Shown piece by piece: positions 52,927 through 61,533 of a stretch of 64,000 nt of DNA. The stretch covers positions 51,532 through 115,531 of the forward strand of contig NZ_JADDRL010000018.1 of NCBI RefSeq assembly GCF_021538895.1. The letters run 5' to 3'. The notes beneath the pieces are model-generated. The model was not told the DNA's origin, ran no database searches, and was given only the letters and a program-made list of their open reading frames with translations. This DNA comes from Streptomyces olivochromogenes. GTDB taxonomy: Bacteria > Actinomycetota > Actinomycetes > Streptomycetales > Streptomycetaceae. Every line of letters starts with the position of its first letter. The first letter of the stretch is position 1. The translations under genes were made by a program, and so were the position numbers.

Positions 52927-54045
52927 TTACACGGCACCCCGGAACCGCGTCGTCCGATGAACAGGATCCGTGTCGATCTTCGGAATCACGTGCTCACCGA
53001 TCAGCCGGATCGTCTGCAGCGTCTCCTCCTTCGGCACCCCCACCGGCAGCCCGAAGCTCAACTGGTCCGCACCGGCCTGCTCCCACCGCTTGCACTGGCG
53101 GAGCACCTCGTCGGGGTCGCCGCAGATCAGCAGCTCCTCCTCGATCAGCAGCTCCACGAACTCCGGCGTGTACTCGGGCAGCGTCTCCGGCCACACCGGG
53201 AAGCCCTCGGGGCGCGGGAAGGTGTCGTGGTAGCGGAAGACCAGCGACGGCAGGTAGTGCAGCCCGCCGCCGACCGCGATGCGGATCGCCTCGTCGTGCG
53301 TGGGCGCGCAGATCGCCGTGGTCGTCACCATCACGTTGTCGTTGACGTAGTCACCGATCGGCTCGGCGTTCACGATGGCGGTCTTGTACTGCTCCAGCAC
53401 CCACTCCATGTCGGAGACCTTCTGGATGCTGAAGCCGAGCACGCCGAGGCCCTTGCGCGCGGCCATGGCGTACGACGGCGGCGACCCGGCCGCGTACCAC
53501 ATCGCCGGGTGCGAGGAGCCGTACGGCTTGGGCAGGATCTTGCGGGGCGGCAGCTGCCAGTGCTTGCCCTGGAAGCCGACGTACTCGTCCTGCGTCCACA
53601 TCTTCGGGAACTCGGCGATGGTCTCTTCCCAGATCTCCTTGGTGTAGTTCATGTCGGTGATGCCGGGAAGGAAGCCGAGGATCTCGTGCGAGCCGGCGCC
53701 CCGTCCGCTGCCGAACTCGAAGCGGTTCTCGGTGAGGTGGTCGAGCATGGCGACCTTCTCGGCCACCTTCACCGGATGGTTCACCTGCGCCAGGGGGTTG
53801 AAGATCCCGGATCCCAGGTGGATGCGTTCCGTGGCGTGGGCCAGGTAGCCGAGGAAGACGTCGTTGGCGGAGAGGTGCGAGTACTCCTCAAGGAAGTGGT
53901 GCTCGGACGCCCAGGCGTACTTGAAACCGGACTTGTCCGCCTGGATGACGTACTCGGTCTCCTCCATCAACGCCTTGTGCTCGGCCAGCGGGTCGGTCTC
54001 GGCGCGCTTGCCCACGTATCCCTGTACAAAGAGCCCGAATTCCAA
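52927..54045 (-). CDS. LLM flavin-dependent monooxygenase, LimB-like
   Basis: 372 residues from TTG 54045. Luciferase-like: EFGLFVQGYV start, WASEHHFLEEYSHLSANDVFLGYLAHATERIHLGSGI (the EHHF motif is characteristic of the alkanal monooxygenase branch), and NPVKVAEKVAMLDHL. It resembles bacterial luciferase alpha chain and limonene monooxygenase-like enzymes that use FMNH2; no flavin reductase is seen nearby, so F420H2 is another possibility. A perfect copy of the shared palindrome lies 40 bp upstream, suggesting an internal promoter. Confidence 0.86.
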   Translation of the reverse strand: MEFGLFVQGYVGKRAETDPLAEHKALMEETEYVIQADKSGFKYAWASEHHFLEEYSHLSANDVFLGYLAHATERIHLGSGIFNPLAQVNHPVKVAEKVAMLDHLTENRFEFGSGRGAGSHEILGFLPGITDMNYTKEIWEETIAEFPKMWTQDEYVGFQGKHWQLPPRKILPKPYGSSHPAMWYAAGSPPSYAMAARKGLGVLGFSIQKVSDMEWVLEQYKTAIVNAEPIGDYVNDNVMVTTTAICAPTHDEAIRIAVGGGLHYLPSLVFRYHDTFPRPEGFPVWPETLPEYTPEFVELLIEEELLICGDPDEVLRQCKRWEQAGADQLSFGLPVGVPKEETLQTIRLIGEHVIPKIDTDPVHRTTRFRGAV

Positions 54046-54084
54046 GGCGGTTCACCGTCCTGAGTCTTCGTGGTGTCGTTTCTT

Positions 54085-54101
54085 TCTGACGTACCGTCAG
54101 A
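54085..54101. promoter_or_regulatory. 17-bp palindrome upstream of the LimB-like LLM gene
   Basis: TCTGACG-TAC-CGTCAGA, perfect, with the same arms as at 29233-29249. A weaker version (GCTGACG-GCC-AGTCAGA, 54147-54163) overlaps the SDR stop codon. Confidence 0.8.
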
Positions 54102-54158
54102 TTCTCTGCCGCCCGACTGTTGCACCGCCCGCATGCACCGTCAATAGCTGACGGCCAG

Positions 54159-54929
54159 TCAGATCACCGAGACGCCCGCCAGCCAGCCCCCGTCGATCAC
54201 GAAGGGCTGCCCGGTGATGTAGGAGGAGTCCTCCGAGGTGAGGAACAGCGCCAGGCGGGCCACCTCCTCCGGGCGGCCGATCCGGCCGAGCGGCACGAGC
54301 TTGCGGTACAGCTCGTCCAGGGCGCGGGTCATCTCCTCGGGATCCGCGCCCGGATCCAGGCGGGCCGGGTTGGCCATCGCGGTGTCGATGGCACCCGGGC
54401 AGACGGCGTTGACCCGGATCCGCCGGGCGGCCAGCTCCAGGGCGGCGACCCGGGTGAGCCCGAGGACGGCGTGCTTGGTCGCCGCGTACGTCCCGACGGC
54501 CGCCATACCGGTCAGTGCCGTGTACGAGGCCGTGTTGACGATCGTGCCGCCGTCCGCCATCTCGGGCGCGGCCGTCTTCATGCCCAGGAAGCAGCCGACC
54601 TGGTTGACCTGGACGACCTGCATGAACTCGTCGAGGGGCGTGTCCACGAGGGAGTTGAAGCGCAGGATGCCCGCGTTGTTGACCAGGCCGTCCAGCCGGC
54701 CGTACGCCCGCTTGGTGGCGGCGAGGGCGGCCCGCCAGTCCTCTTCCCGGCCCACGTCGAGGTGGACGTACAGCGCGCCCAGCTCCTCGGCGAGGGCCCG
54801 GCCCTGCTCGTCGAGCACATCGGCCACGACGACCGACGCGCCCTCCGCGACGAACAGCCGCGCCTCCTGCTCGCCCTGCCCGCGCGCCGCGCCCGTGACG
54901 ACCACGACGCGTCCGTCCAGCTTGCCCAT
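54159..54929 (-). CDS. SDR-family oxidoreductase (hydroxysteroid dehydrogenase/FabG-like)
   Basis: 256 residues; GGGAGA just upstream. VTGAARGQGE cofactor motif, VNNAG, catalytic Ser135 in NTASYTAL, Tyr148 and Lys152 in YAATK. The pattern resembles 3-alpha/20-beta-hydroxysteroid dehydrogenases. It is third in the operon, starting 8 bp after the LLM stop. Confidence 0.9.
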   Translation of the reverse strand: MGKLDGRVVVVTGAARGQGEQEARLFVAEGASVVVADVLDEQGRALAEELGALYVHLDVGREEDWRAALAATKRAYGRLDGLVNNAGILRFNSLVDTPLDEFMQVVQVNQVGCFLGMKTAAPEMADGGTIVNTASYTALTGMAAVGTYAATKHAVLGLTRVAALELAARRIRVNAVCPGAIDTAMANPARLDPGADPEEMTRALDELYRKLVPLGRIGRPEEVARLALFLTSEDSSYITGQPFVIDGGWLAGVSVI

Positions 54930-54937
54930 GGCTCTCC

Positions 54938-55861
54938 CTAGTCGAGGCGGGGCGCGACCTCGGCCCCGAAGGCGGTCATCTGGTCCATGAGTTCGGTGCG
55001 GCCGCGGCAGCGGAACCGCACCTGGATCTGGTGCACGCCCATCGCCCGGTAGGCGCGCAGCGACTCGGCGAGGGCGTCGGGGGTGCCGCTGAGGGTGCGG
55101 CGGCCGACGTCCCAGGCGGGCGAGCCGACGTACAGCGGCTCGGTGATGGCCCCGACGGTGAGGGGGGCCTCGATGCCGGCCCGCTCGCGGAGCTCCCTCA
55201 GCCGGGCGATCTGGGCGGGCAGCCGGTCCCGCGGGTCCCCCTGCGGCAGCCAGCCGTCGCCCTTGAGGGCGGCCCGGCGTACGGCGGCGGGCGAGGAGCC
55301 GCCGACCCAGAGGGGCACATGGGCCTGGGCGGGGCGGGGCCGCTGCCCGAGCCCCTCGAAGTCGAACCGCTTCCCGTGGTGCTCGGGGAACTCCTCCGGC
55401 CCGAGCGCCGCCCTCAGCGCGTCGATCGTCTCGTCGAGCACGGCCCCGCGCTGCTCGAAGTCCACCCCGAGCACCCCGAACTCCTCCGCCACGTGCCCGG
55501 CGCCGACCCCGAGGAGCAGGCGGCCGCCGGAGAGGTGGTCGAGGGTGGCGTACTGCTTGGCCGTGAGGAGCGGGTGCCTCAGCCCGACGACGGCGACATG
55601 GCTCAGCAGCCGGACGCGCTCGGTGACGGCGGCCAGGTGGGCGAGGGTGGCGACCGGGTCGTACCAGACCGTGCTCATGGCCGGGGCCAGACGGCGCGGG
55701 ATGGCGACGTGGTCGCAGCAGGCGACGTAGTCGAACCCGGCGCCGTCGGCACAGCGGGCGACCTCGACCAGGTCGGCGGGGCCGGCGGAGGCTTCCCAGG
55801 GCTCCGTGTAGAGGGTGCTCTGGGACTGGACGGGGAGCTGGATGCCGTAGGCGAGGGTCAC
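54938..55861 (-). CDS. LLM-class F420-dependent oxidoreductase (second in operon)
   Basis: 307 residues from GTG 55861, overlapping the amidohydrolase stop by GTGA. The pattern YGIQLPVQSQ, VACCDHVAIPRR, LLSHVAVVGLRHPLLTAKQYATLDHLSGGRLLLGVGAGH, and WVGGSSPAAVRRAALKGDGW is typical of F420-dependent members (TIGR03619-like). Likely oxidises an alcohol or reduces an enone. Confidence 0.88.
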   Translation of the reverse strand: MTLAYGIQLPVQSQSTLYTEPWEASAGPADLVEVARCADGAGFDYVACCDHVAIPRRLAPAMSTVWYDPVATLAHLAAVTERVRLLSHVAVVGLRHPLLTAKQYATLDHLSGGRLLLGVGAGHVAEEFGVLGVDFEQRGAVLDETIDALRAALGPEEFPEHHGKRFDFEGLGQRPRPAQAHVPLWVGGSSPAAVRRAALKGDGWLPQGDPRDRLPAQIARLRELRERAGIEAPLTVGAITEPLYVGSPAWDVGRRTLSGTPDALAESLRAYRAMGVHQIQVRFRCRGRTELMDQMTAFGAEVAPRLD

Positions 55862-57099
55862 CGGGGCCCCTCCCACAGGCCGGCGTCCGAGAGCCCCAGC
55901 AGCTCGATGGCGTTGCCCCGCACGATCCGCTCGACGACGTCCGCCGGCAGGTGCCCCATCTGGGCCTCGCCGACCTCCTTGGACTTCGGCCAGGTGGAGT
56001 CGGAGTGCGGGTAGTCGGTCTCGTACAGCACGTTTTTGACGCCGATGGAGTCGAGGTTGCGCAGTCCGAAGGCGTCGTCGAAGAAGCAGCCGTAGACGTG
56101 GTCGGCGAACAGCTCGGACGGCGGCCGATGGACCTTGTCCGCGACCCCGCCCCAGCCGCGGTTCTCCTCCCAGACCACGTCGGCGCGCTCCAGGATGTAC
56201 GGGATCCAGCCGATCTGCCCCTCCGCGTACATGACCTTGAGGTTCGGGAAGCGCTCGAACTTCCCGCTCATCAGCCAGTCCACCATCGAGAAGCAGCAGT
56301 TGGCGAAGGTGATCGTGGAGCCGACGGCGGGCGGGGCGTCGGCCGAGGTGGAGGGCATACGGCTGCTGGAGCCGATGTGCATGGCGACGACGGTGCCGGT
56401 CTCGTCGCAGGCGGCGAGGAAGGGGTCCCAGTCGTCGGTGTGCACGGAGGGCAGGCCGAGATGCGGGGGTATCTCGGAGAAGGCGACGGCGCGGACACCG
56501 CGTGCGGCGTTGCGCCGGACCTCGGCGGCGGCGAGCTCGGCGTCCCACAGCGGGATCAGGCCGAGGGGTATCAGCCGGCCACGGGCGCTGGGCCCGCACC
56601 ACTCCTCCACCATCCAGTCGTTGTAGGCGCGGACGCACAGCAGGGCGAGCTCGCGGTCCTTGGCCTCGGTGAAGGTCTGGCCGCAGAAGCGGGGGAAGGT
56701 GGGGAAACACAGGGCGGACTGGACGTGGTTGACGTCCATGTCGGCGAGCCGCTGGGGCACGTCGTACGACCCCGCGCGCATCTGCTCGTACGTGATGACT
56801 TCGAGTTTGATCTCGTCCCTGCTGTAACCGACGGCGGTGTCGAGACGGGTGATCGGCCGGTGCAGATCCTCGTAGACCCACCAGTCGCCGAGCGGGCCCT
56901 CGTCGCCCGGTTTGCCCATCACGGGCTTGAACCGGCCACCGAGGAAGGTCATTTCCTTCAGGGGGGCGCGGACGATACGGGGACCTGTGTCCCGGTATTT
57001 CTTCGGGAGCCGGTCCTGCCAGACGTGCGCGGGCTCCACCGTGTGGTCGTCGACGGAGATGATCTCGGGCAGTGCTGTCCGGGTGTCCATGGCGCTCAC
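55858..57099 (-). CDS. Amidohydrolase (amidohydrolase_2, ACMSD-like)
   Basis: 413 residues. First gene of the operon. ISVDDHTVEP near the N-terminus replaces the more usual HxH; the later motifs are VVAMHIGSSS, MVDWLMSGKFERFPNLKVMYAEGQIGWIPY and the VLYETDYPHSDSTWP metal/active-site loop. This fits decarboxylase or hydrolase members of COG2159. GTG 57099 is chosen; ATG 57090 is possible. Neither has a clear RBS, and the shared palindrome lies only 11 bp upstream, so a leaderless transcript is possible. Confidence 0.86.
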   Translation of the reverse strand: MSAMDTRTALPEIISVDDHTVEPAHVWQDRLPKKYRDTGPRIVRAPLKEMTFLGGRFKPVMGKPGDEGPLGDWWVYEDLHRPITRLDTAVGYSRDEIKLEVITYEQMRAGSYDVPQRLADMDVNHVQSALCFPTFPRFCGQTFTEAKDRELALLCVRAYNDWMVEEWCGPSARGRLIPLGLIPLWDAELAAAEVRRNAARGVRAVAFSEIPPHLGLPSVHTDDWDPFLAACDETGTVVAMHIGSSSRMPSTSADAPPAVGSTITFANCCFSMVDWLMSGKFERFPNLKVMYAEGQIGWIPYILERADVVWEENRGWGGVADKVHRPPSELFADHVYGCFFDDAFGLRNLDSIGVKNVLYETDYPHSDSTWPKSKEVGEAQMGHLPADVVERIVRGNAIELLGLSDAGLWEGPR

Positions 57100-57110
57100 G
57101 GTAGCGCCGA

Positions 57111-57127
57111 TCTGACGACCCGTCAGC
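57111..57127. promoter_or_regulatory. 17-bp palindrome upstream of the amidohydrolase operon
   Basis: TCTGACG-ACC-CGTCAGC, one mismatch at the last base from the perfect copies at 29233 and 54085. It lies immediately upstream of the first operon gene. Confidence 0.75.
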
Positions 57128-57298
57128 TATCGTGCGAGCGCCGGTGGTGACTCGATCTGTGCGCAACTGTGCGAACAGCGTGTGAGGGGCCTGTGGACTC
57201 CCGTGAGTCGGCCTGTGATCGGCGTCTCGCACGGCTGACGCATCCGCCATGAACAAGGCAAACTGACGGAGTGGTTCGGGATGTCTAGGGGGACGGGC

Positions 57299-60247
57299 AT
57301 GGACGGTGTACCGCGGGTACCGGAGCAGCGGCGCCCCGGCTCCTCCGAGGAGTCGGCGGCGTTGCGCTTCAGCGTGCTCGGTCCGGTGCGCGCCTGGCGC
57401 GGCGAGGAACCTCTCAACACCGGCTCACCCCAGCAGCGCGCCCTGCTGGCCGCCCTGCTGCTGCGCGAGGGCCGGACGGCGACCGCCGCCGAGCTGATCG
57501 ACGCCCTGTGGGGCCCCGAGCCGCCCTCGCAGGCCCTGGCGGCGGTACGGACGTACGCGTCCCGGCTGCGCAAGGTCCTCGACCCCGGGGTCCTGGTCAG
57601 CGAGTCCGGCGGCTACGCGGTACGCGGTCCGGGCGAGGGCGCCCTGGATCTGGCCGTGGCGCAGGACCTGGCCGCGGACGCGGAGAAGGCGCGCAGCGCC
57701 GGGGACCTGAGCCTCGCCCGGGACGTACTGAACCGCGCGCTGGCGCTGTGGGACGGGGAGCCGCTGGCCGGCGTCCCCGGCCCGTACGCCGACGCGCAGC
57801 GGGTCCGCCTGGAGGAATGGCGCCTGCAACTCCTCGAATCCCGCCTCGACATGGACCTGGAGCAGGGCTGCCACGCGGAGGCGGTCTCCGAGCTGACGGC
57901 CCTGACGGCGGCGCACCCGCTGCGCGAACGCCTGCGTGAGCTGCTGATGCTGGCGCTGTACCGCAGCGGGCGGCAGGCCGAGGCGCTGGCGGTGTACGCG
58001 GACACGCGGCGCCTGCTGGCCGAGGAACTCGGCGTGGACCCCCGCCCGGGGCTCAGGGAACTCCAGCAGCGCATCCTCCAGGCCGACCCGGCCCTGGCGG
58101 AACCGTCGGCCCCGGTGTCGGAGCCCGCCGTGGTGCCGGTGCGTCCGGCCCAGCTGCCCGCCACCGTCCCGGACTTCACGGGCCGCGGATCCTTCGTCTC
58201 CGAGCTGAGTGACGTACTGGCGTCCGCGGAAGGCCGGGTCATGGCCGTGTCGGCGCTCGCGGGCATCGGGGGCGTCGGCAAGACGACCCTCGCGGTGCAC
58301 GTGGCCCACCAGGCACGGGCCGCCTTCCCGGACGGCCAGCTGTACGTCGACCTCCAGGGCGCGGGCCCGCGCTCGGCGGAACCGGAGACGGTACTGGGCT
58401 CCTTCCTGCGCGCACTCGGCACGGCCGACTCCGCCATCCCCGACTCCCTGGAGGAACGGGCCGCGCTGTACCGCTCAGTGCTGGACGGCCGCCGCGTCCT
58501 CGTCCTGCTGGACAACGCGAAGGACGCGGCCCAGGTACGTCCCCTGCTGCCCGGGACGGAAGGCTGCGCCGCCCTGGTGACCTCCCGCGTCCGGATGGTG
58601 GACCTGGCCGGCGCCCACCTGGTGGACCTCGACGTGATGTCCCCGGACGAGGCCCTGTCCCTCTTCACGAAGATCGTCGGCAAGGAGCGGGTGGCGAGCG
58701 AGCGGGAGGCCGCGCTGGACGTGGTGGCGGCGTGCGGCTTCCTGCCACTGGCGATCCGCATCGCCGCCTCCCGCCTGGCGGCCCGCCGCACCTGGACGGT
58801 CTCGGTCCTGGCGGCGAAGCTCGCGGACGAACGCCGCCGCCTGGACGAACTCCAGGCGGGCGACCTGGCGGTCAAGGCGACGTTCGAGCTGGGGTACGGA
58901 CAGCTGGAGCCGGCCCAGGCACGGGCGTTCCGCTTGCTGGGCTTGGCCGACGGGCCGGACATGTCATTGGCGGCTGCGGCGGCGGTGCTGGACCTGCCGG
59001 TGGACGAGACCGAGGACCTGTTGGAGGCCTTGGTCGACACCTCCCTGCTGGAATCGGCGGCGCCCGGCCGCTACCGCTTCCACGATCTGGTCCGGCTCTA
59101 CGCGCGTGCTTGTGCGGAAAGGGACGAACTGCCGCCGAGTGAGCGGGAGGCGGCGATGTCGCGGTTGCTGGACTTCTATTTGGCAACGGCGGCGGGGGTC
59201 TATGCGATTGAGCGGCCCGGGGATCGCATGGTCGTCCACTTGGCACCGACCTCGTACAGGGGCCTTTCGTTCACGGGGCGGGCGGAAGCCCTCGACTGGC
59301 TCTTCGCCGAGGCTCAGTGCCTACTGGCCTGTGCCAGGCAGCAGACGACCGGCAGAGGACTCGGCCGAGCCGTTGATCTGCTATGGGCCGCGAAGGATCT
59401 GGCGGAGTCGGGCGCGAACGCGAAGCAATACGAAACGGCGGCCGTGACCCTGCGGGATGCCGCGCAGATGGACACCGACGTCCGAGCGGAAAGCCGTGCC
59501 CGGACAGCGCTCTCCAATGTCCACTTGGCCGCCGGACGCTACTCCGAGGCGGACGAGGAGGCTCGCAGCGCCGTCGCCCTCGCTACCGCAGCGGGGGACG
59601 CCGCACCCATCAGCTGGGCCTCCACCGACCGGGGGATCATCGCTCTCAGCCAGGGCCGCTACGAAGAGGCCGAGGAGTTCCTCACCACGGCCAGGGACGG
59701 TTATCGAGCGGACGGGAACCGACCGGGTGAGGCCAACTCGCTGTGCAACCTGTCGCGGCTCTACGAGCGCATGAACCGCACGTCCGACGCGGTCACTTTG
59801 GCGCAGCAGGGCGTCAACATCTTTCAGCAACTCGGCCTCACCTTGCGCCTCGCAAATGGCCGCTATGCCCTTGGCGTCGCACTCATCCAAGCCGGACGGC
59901 TCTCCGAGGGCCTCGTGCAACTGACCGATGCCCTGGCGATGTTCGGGAACAACCGGCAACGCCTGTGGGAGGGGACGGCACACTTCCGCATCGCACAGCT
60001 CCACCTGGCGGCTGGGCGCCCGGCTCAGGCGGCCCAACACGCCGAGCAGGCTCTGGCGATCGGATTCATCGGCGGTGATCTAATCCGAGGCAGTGTGCTG
60101 AGCACTCTGGGCAAGAGCCTTCACGCACTGGGCCAGTTGGATCGGGCGCGGGCCTGCTGGCACGAGGCCCTGCCCCTCCTGGAACAGTCGGGAGCACCCG
60201 AGGCTACCGAAGTACGCCTCCTGCTGGCACCGCTGGACGCACCGTGA
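57299..60247 (+). CDS. afsR: AfsR-type global regulator (SARP-NB-ARC-TPR)
   Basis: 982 residues from ATG 57299, with AGGGGG 6 nt upstream. Domains: OmpR-like DNA-binding region about 20-105 (FSVLGPVRAWRGEEPL), BTAD about 110-250, NB-ARC-type ATPase from about 300 with Walker A GIGGVGKTT (322-330), and TPR repeats to the end. This is AfsR, which after phosphorylation by AfsK and related kinases activates afsS and thereby antibiotic production. The AfsS-like gene follows 203 bp downstream, as in S. coelicolor. Confidence 0.95.
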   Translation: MDGVPRVPEQRRPGSSEESAALRFSVLGPVRAWRGEEPLNTGSPQQRALLAALLLREGRTATAAELIDALWGPEPPSQALAAVRTYASRLRKVLDPGVLVSESGGYAVRGPGEGALDLAVAQDLAADAEKARSAGDLSLARDVLNRALALWDGEPLAGVPGPYADAQRVRLEEWRLQLLESRLDMDLEQGCHAEAVSELTALTAAHPLRERLRELLMLALYRSGRQAEALAVYADTRRLLAEELGVDPRPGLRELQQRILQADPALAEPSAPVSEPAVVPVRPAQLPATVPDFTGRGSFVSELSDVLASAEGRVMAVSALAGIGGVGKTTLAVHVAHQARAAFPDGQLYVDLQGAGPRSAEPETVLGSFLRALGTADSAIPDSLEERAALYRSVLDGRRVLVLLDNAKDAAQVRPLLPGTEGCAALVTSRVRMVDLAGAHLVDLDVMSPDEALSLFTKIVGKERVASEREAALDVVAACGFLPLAIRIAASRLAARRTWTVSVLAAKLADERRRLDELQAGDLAVKATFELGYGQLEPAQARAFRLLGLADGPDMSLAAAAAVLDLPVDETEDLLEALVDTSLLESAAPGRYRFHDLVRLYARACAERDELPPSEREAAMSRLLDFYLATAAGVYAIERPGDRMVVHLAPTSYRGLSFTGRAEALDWLFAEAQCLLACARQQTTGRGLGRAVDLLWAAKDLAESGANAKQYETAAVTLRDAAQMDTDVRAESRARTALSNVHLAAGRYSEADEEARSAVALATAAGDAAPISWASTDRGIIALSQGRYEEAEEFLTTARDGYRADGNRPGEANSLCNLSRLYERMNRTSDAVTLAQQGVNIFQQLGLTLRLANGRYALGVALIQAGRLSEGLVQLTDALAMFGNNRQRLWEGTAHFRIAQLHLAAGRPAQAAQHAEQALAIGFIGGDLIRGSVLSTLGKSLHALGQLDRARACWHEALPLLEQSGAPEATEVRLLLAPLDAP

Positions 60248-60263
60248 GCTCGCCGTCTACGGC

Positions 60264-60285
60264 GTTCATCGAACGTTTATGACCG
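60264..60285 (+). promoter_or_regulatory. Direct repeat for AfsR/PhoP upstream of afsS
   Basis: CGTTCA (60263-60268) and CGTTTA (60274-60279) in the same orientation, 11 bp apart, as in GTTCACC-type PHO boxes. In S. coelicolor, AfsR and PhoP compete for such a site in the afsS promoter. Confidence 0.72.
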
Positions 60286-60369
60286 CCTGAGAGAGTCGAC
60301 TCAACGGCTCATCGCGTCGGGGGACATGAGAGCCGTACCGAGCCCACGGGGGGTGGGTCCGGCTCATGT

Positions 60370-60409
60370 CCTCTGTCCGGCGATACTCGGGGGAGTCGCC
60401 GGACAGAGG
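60370..60409 (+). promoter_or_regulatory. Hairpin in the afsS leader
   Basis: 14-bp perfect stem (CCTCTGTCCGGCGA and complement) around a 12-nt loop, 41 bp before the afsS start. It lies downstream of the AfsR/PhoP repeat, so afsS transcription must cross it; attenuator or afsR terminator are both possible. Confidence 0.6.
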
Positions 60410-60450
60410 CATCTCACCACTTGAACATCACTCCCAGGGGGAGCCTGAAC

Positions 60451-60636
60451 ATGAGCAGCACCGAGAAGCAGACGACAGACGTCACCACGATGGAGAACCA
60501 CGCTCCCGTGCCGCCGGCTCTGGACAAGACCACGGCGAAGGACACCCAGACGGCCGCTCCGTCGACCGATGAGGAGATCACCACTCTCGAGAACCACGCG
60601 CCTGTCCCGCCTGCGCTGGACCTGGGCGGCAAGTAA
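60451..60636 (+). CDS. afsS: AfsS-like small regulatory protein
   Basis: 61 residues from ATG 60451, with GGGGGAG about 7 nt upstream. It contains two copies of the AfsS repeat (T-x-ENHAPVPPALD): TTMENHAPVPPALDKTT near residue 14 and ITTLENHAPVPPALDLGG at the C-terminus. AfsS of S. coelicolor has repeats of this kind; position directly after afsR confirms the identity. AfsS acts downstream of AfsR to raise production of several antibiotics. A terminator follows at 60717. Confidence 0.92.
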   Translation: MSSTEKQTTDVTTMENHAPVPPALDKTTAKDTQTAAPSTDEEITTLENHAPVPPALDLGGK

Positions 60637-60716
60637 GCCTCAATCCCGACGGGATCGGCCGCGACGGCACGGAGGGGAGCCGCCGCGGCCGAGGCGTGTC
60701 GGGGCCGGAGGATCTC

Positions 60717-60752
60717 GACTGTGGGGCCGGGCCAGAGCTCGGCCCCACAGTC
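60717..60752. terminator. Bidirectional terminator after afsS
   Basis: 13-bp perfect stem (GACTGTGGGGCCG and complement) with a 10-nt loop, between afsS (plus) and the ATP-binding gene (minus, ending 60785). Confidence 0.82.
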
Positions 60753-60784
60753 ATGCCCTCAGCGGCATCGGACCGCTCCGTCCT

Positions 60785-61414
60785 TCAAGGGTTGCCGATT
60801 TCGACCCCGCCCAGTTCGCACCACAAGGTCTTGCCTCTTCCGCTCTTCCGCTCCACGCCCCACCGCAACGCCACCGCGTCGAGCAGCAGGAGCCCCCGTC
60901 CCGCCTCCGCGTCGTCCCTGGCTCGCTGCGGCACCGGGACGGCACCCGGGTCCGAGTCCGTGACCTCGACGCGAATGCGGTCGCCTTCCGTACGGGCCAC
61001 CCGCACGCGCACGAGGCTGCCCTCCCCCACGTGCCGGATGACATTGGTGACGAGTTCGGTGACACAGAGTTGGACGTCGGAGCAGGGGGCTCCGAGATAC
61101 CGGCGTACCGTACGACGCAGGCACGGCACCGCCTCGGGTACGGCGAGAAGATCCAGGTCCAGAGGCGGCGGACCCGGCATCCGGCCGTCCCGCCACGACA
61201 ACGCCGCGGCAAGCCTTCGCGCGGTCTCGGTGTTGCAGTTGCCGAGCGCGACCAGGCCCACGGATGCCTGAGGCGCCGCCGCGAAGCTCGGCAGGTCCAC
61301 TCGGAGCGAGGGCAGCGTGATGCCGTGGGCGGCGAGGGCGTCGCGCAGTCCCTCCACGCAGAGGGTCGTGTCGTAGACGCCGGAACCAGGGGAGGACGGC
61401 TGTGGTGGGGGCAC
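60785..61414 (-). CDS. ATP-binding protein, RsbW-like, with N-terminal extension
   Basis: 209 residues. C-terminal GHKL ATPase: N box ELVTNVIRH, G1 VTDSDPG, G2 AGRGLLLLDAV, ending LWCEL. The N-terminal about 65 residues (TTLCVEGLRDALAAHGITLPSL) are an extension seen in many actinobacterial members and absent from the copy at 36850. It is divergent from the DUF5753 gene at 61534, forming the third module of this type in the window. Confidence 0.85.
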   Translation of the reverse strand: MPPPQPSSPGSGVYDTTLCVEGLRDALAAHGITLPSLRVDLPSFAAAPQASVGLVALGNCNTETARRLAAALSWRDGRMPGPPPLDLDLLAVPEAVPCLRRTVRRYLGAPCSDVQLCVTELVTNVIRHVGEGSLVRVRVARTEGDRIRVEVTDSDPGAVPVPQRARDDAEAGRGLLLLDAVALRWGVERKSGRGKTLWCELGGVEIGNP

Positions 61415-61533
61415 GGTCGCTTACACCTTCCAGTGCGTTCTGTGACGGTTGGGTCACACCATGCCGTCGAGCCGCATAGCGTTGAAGCCGTTTCGGCTGC
61501 GCAAACACATCTGGCAAACGGCGGTGATGAGTT

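Noticed and set aside
54147..54163. Fourth copy of the TCTGACG palindrome
   Set aside because: Two mismatches and overlap with the SDR stop codon; I mention it but do not count it as a site.
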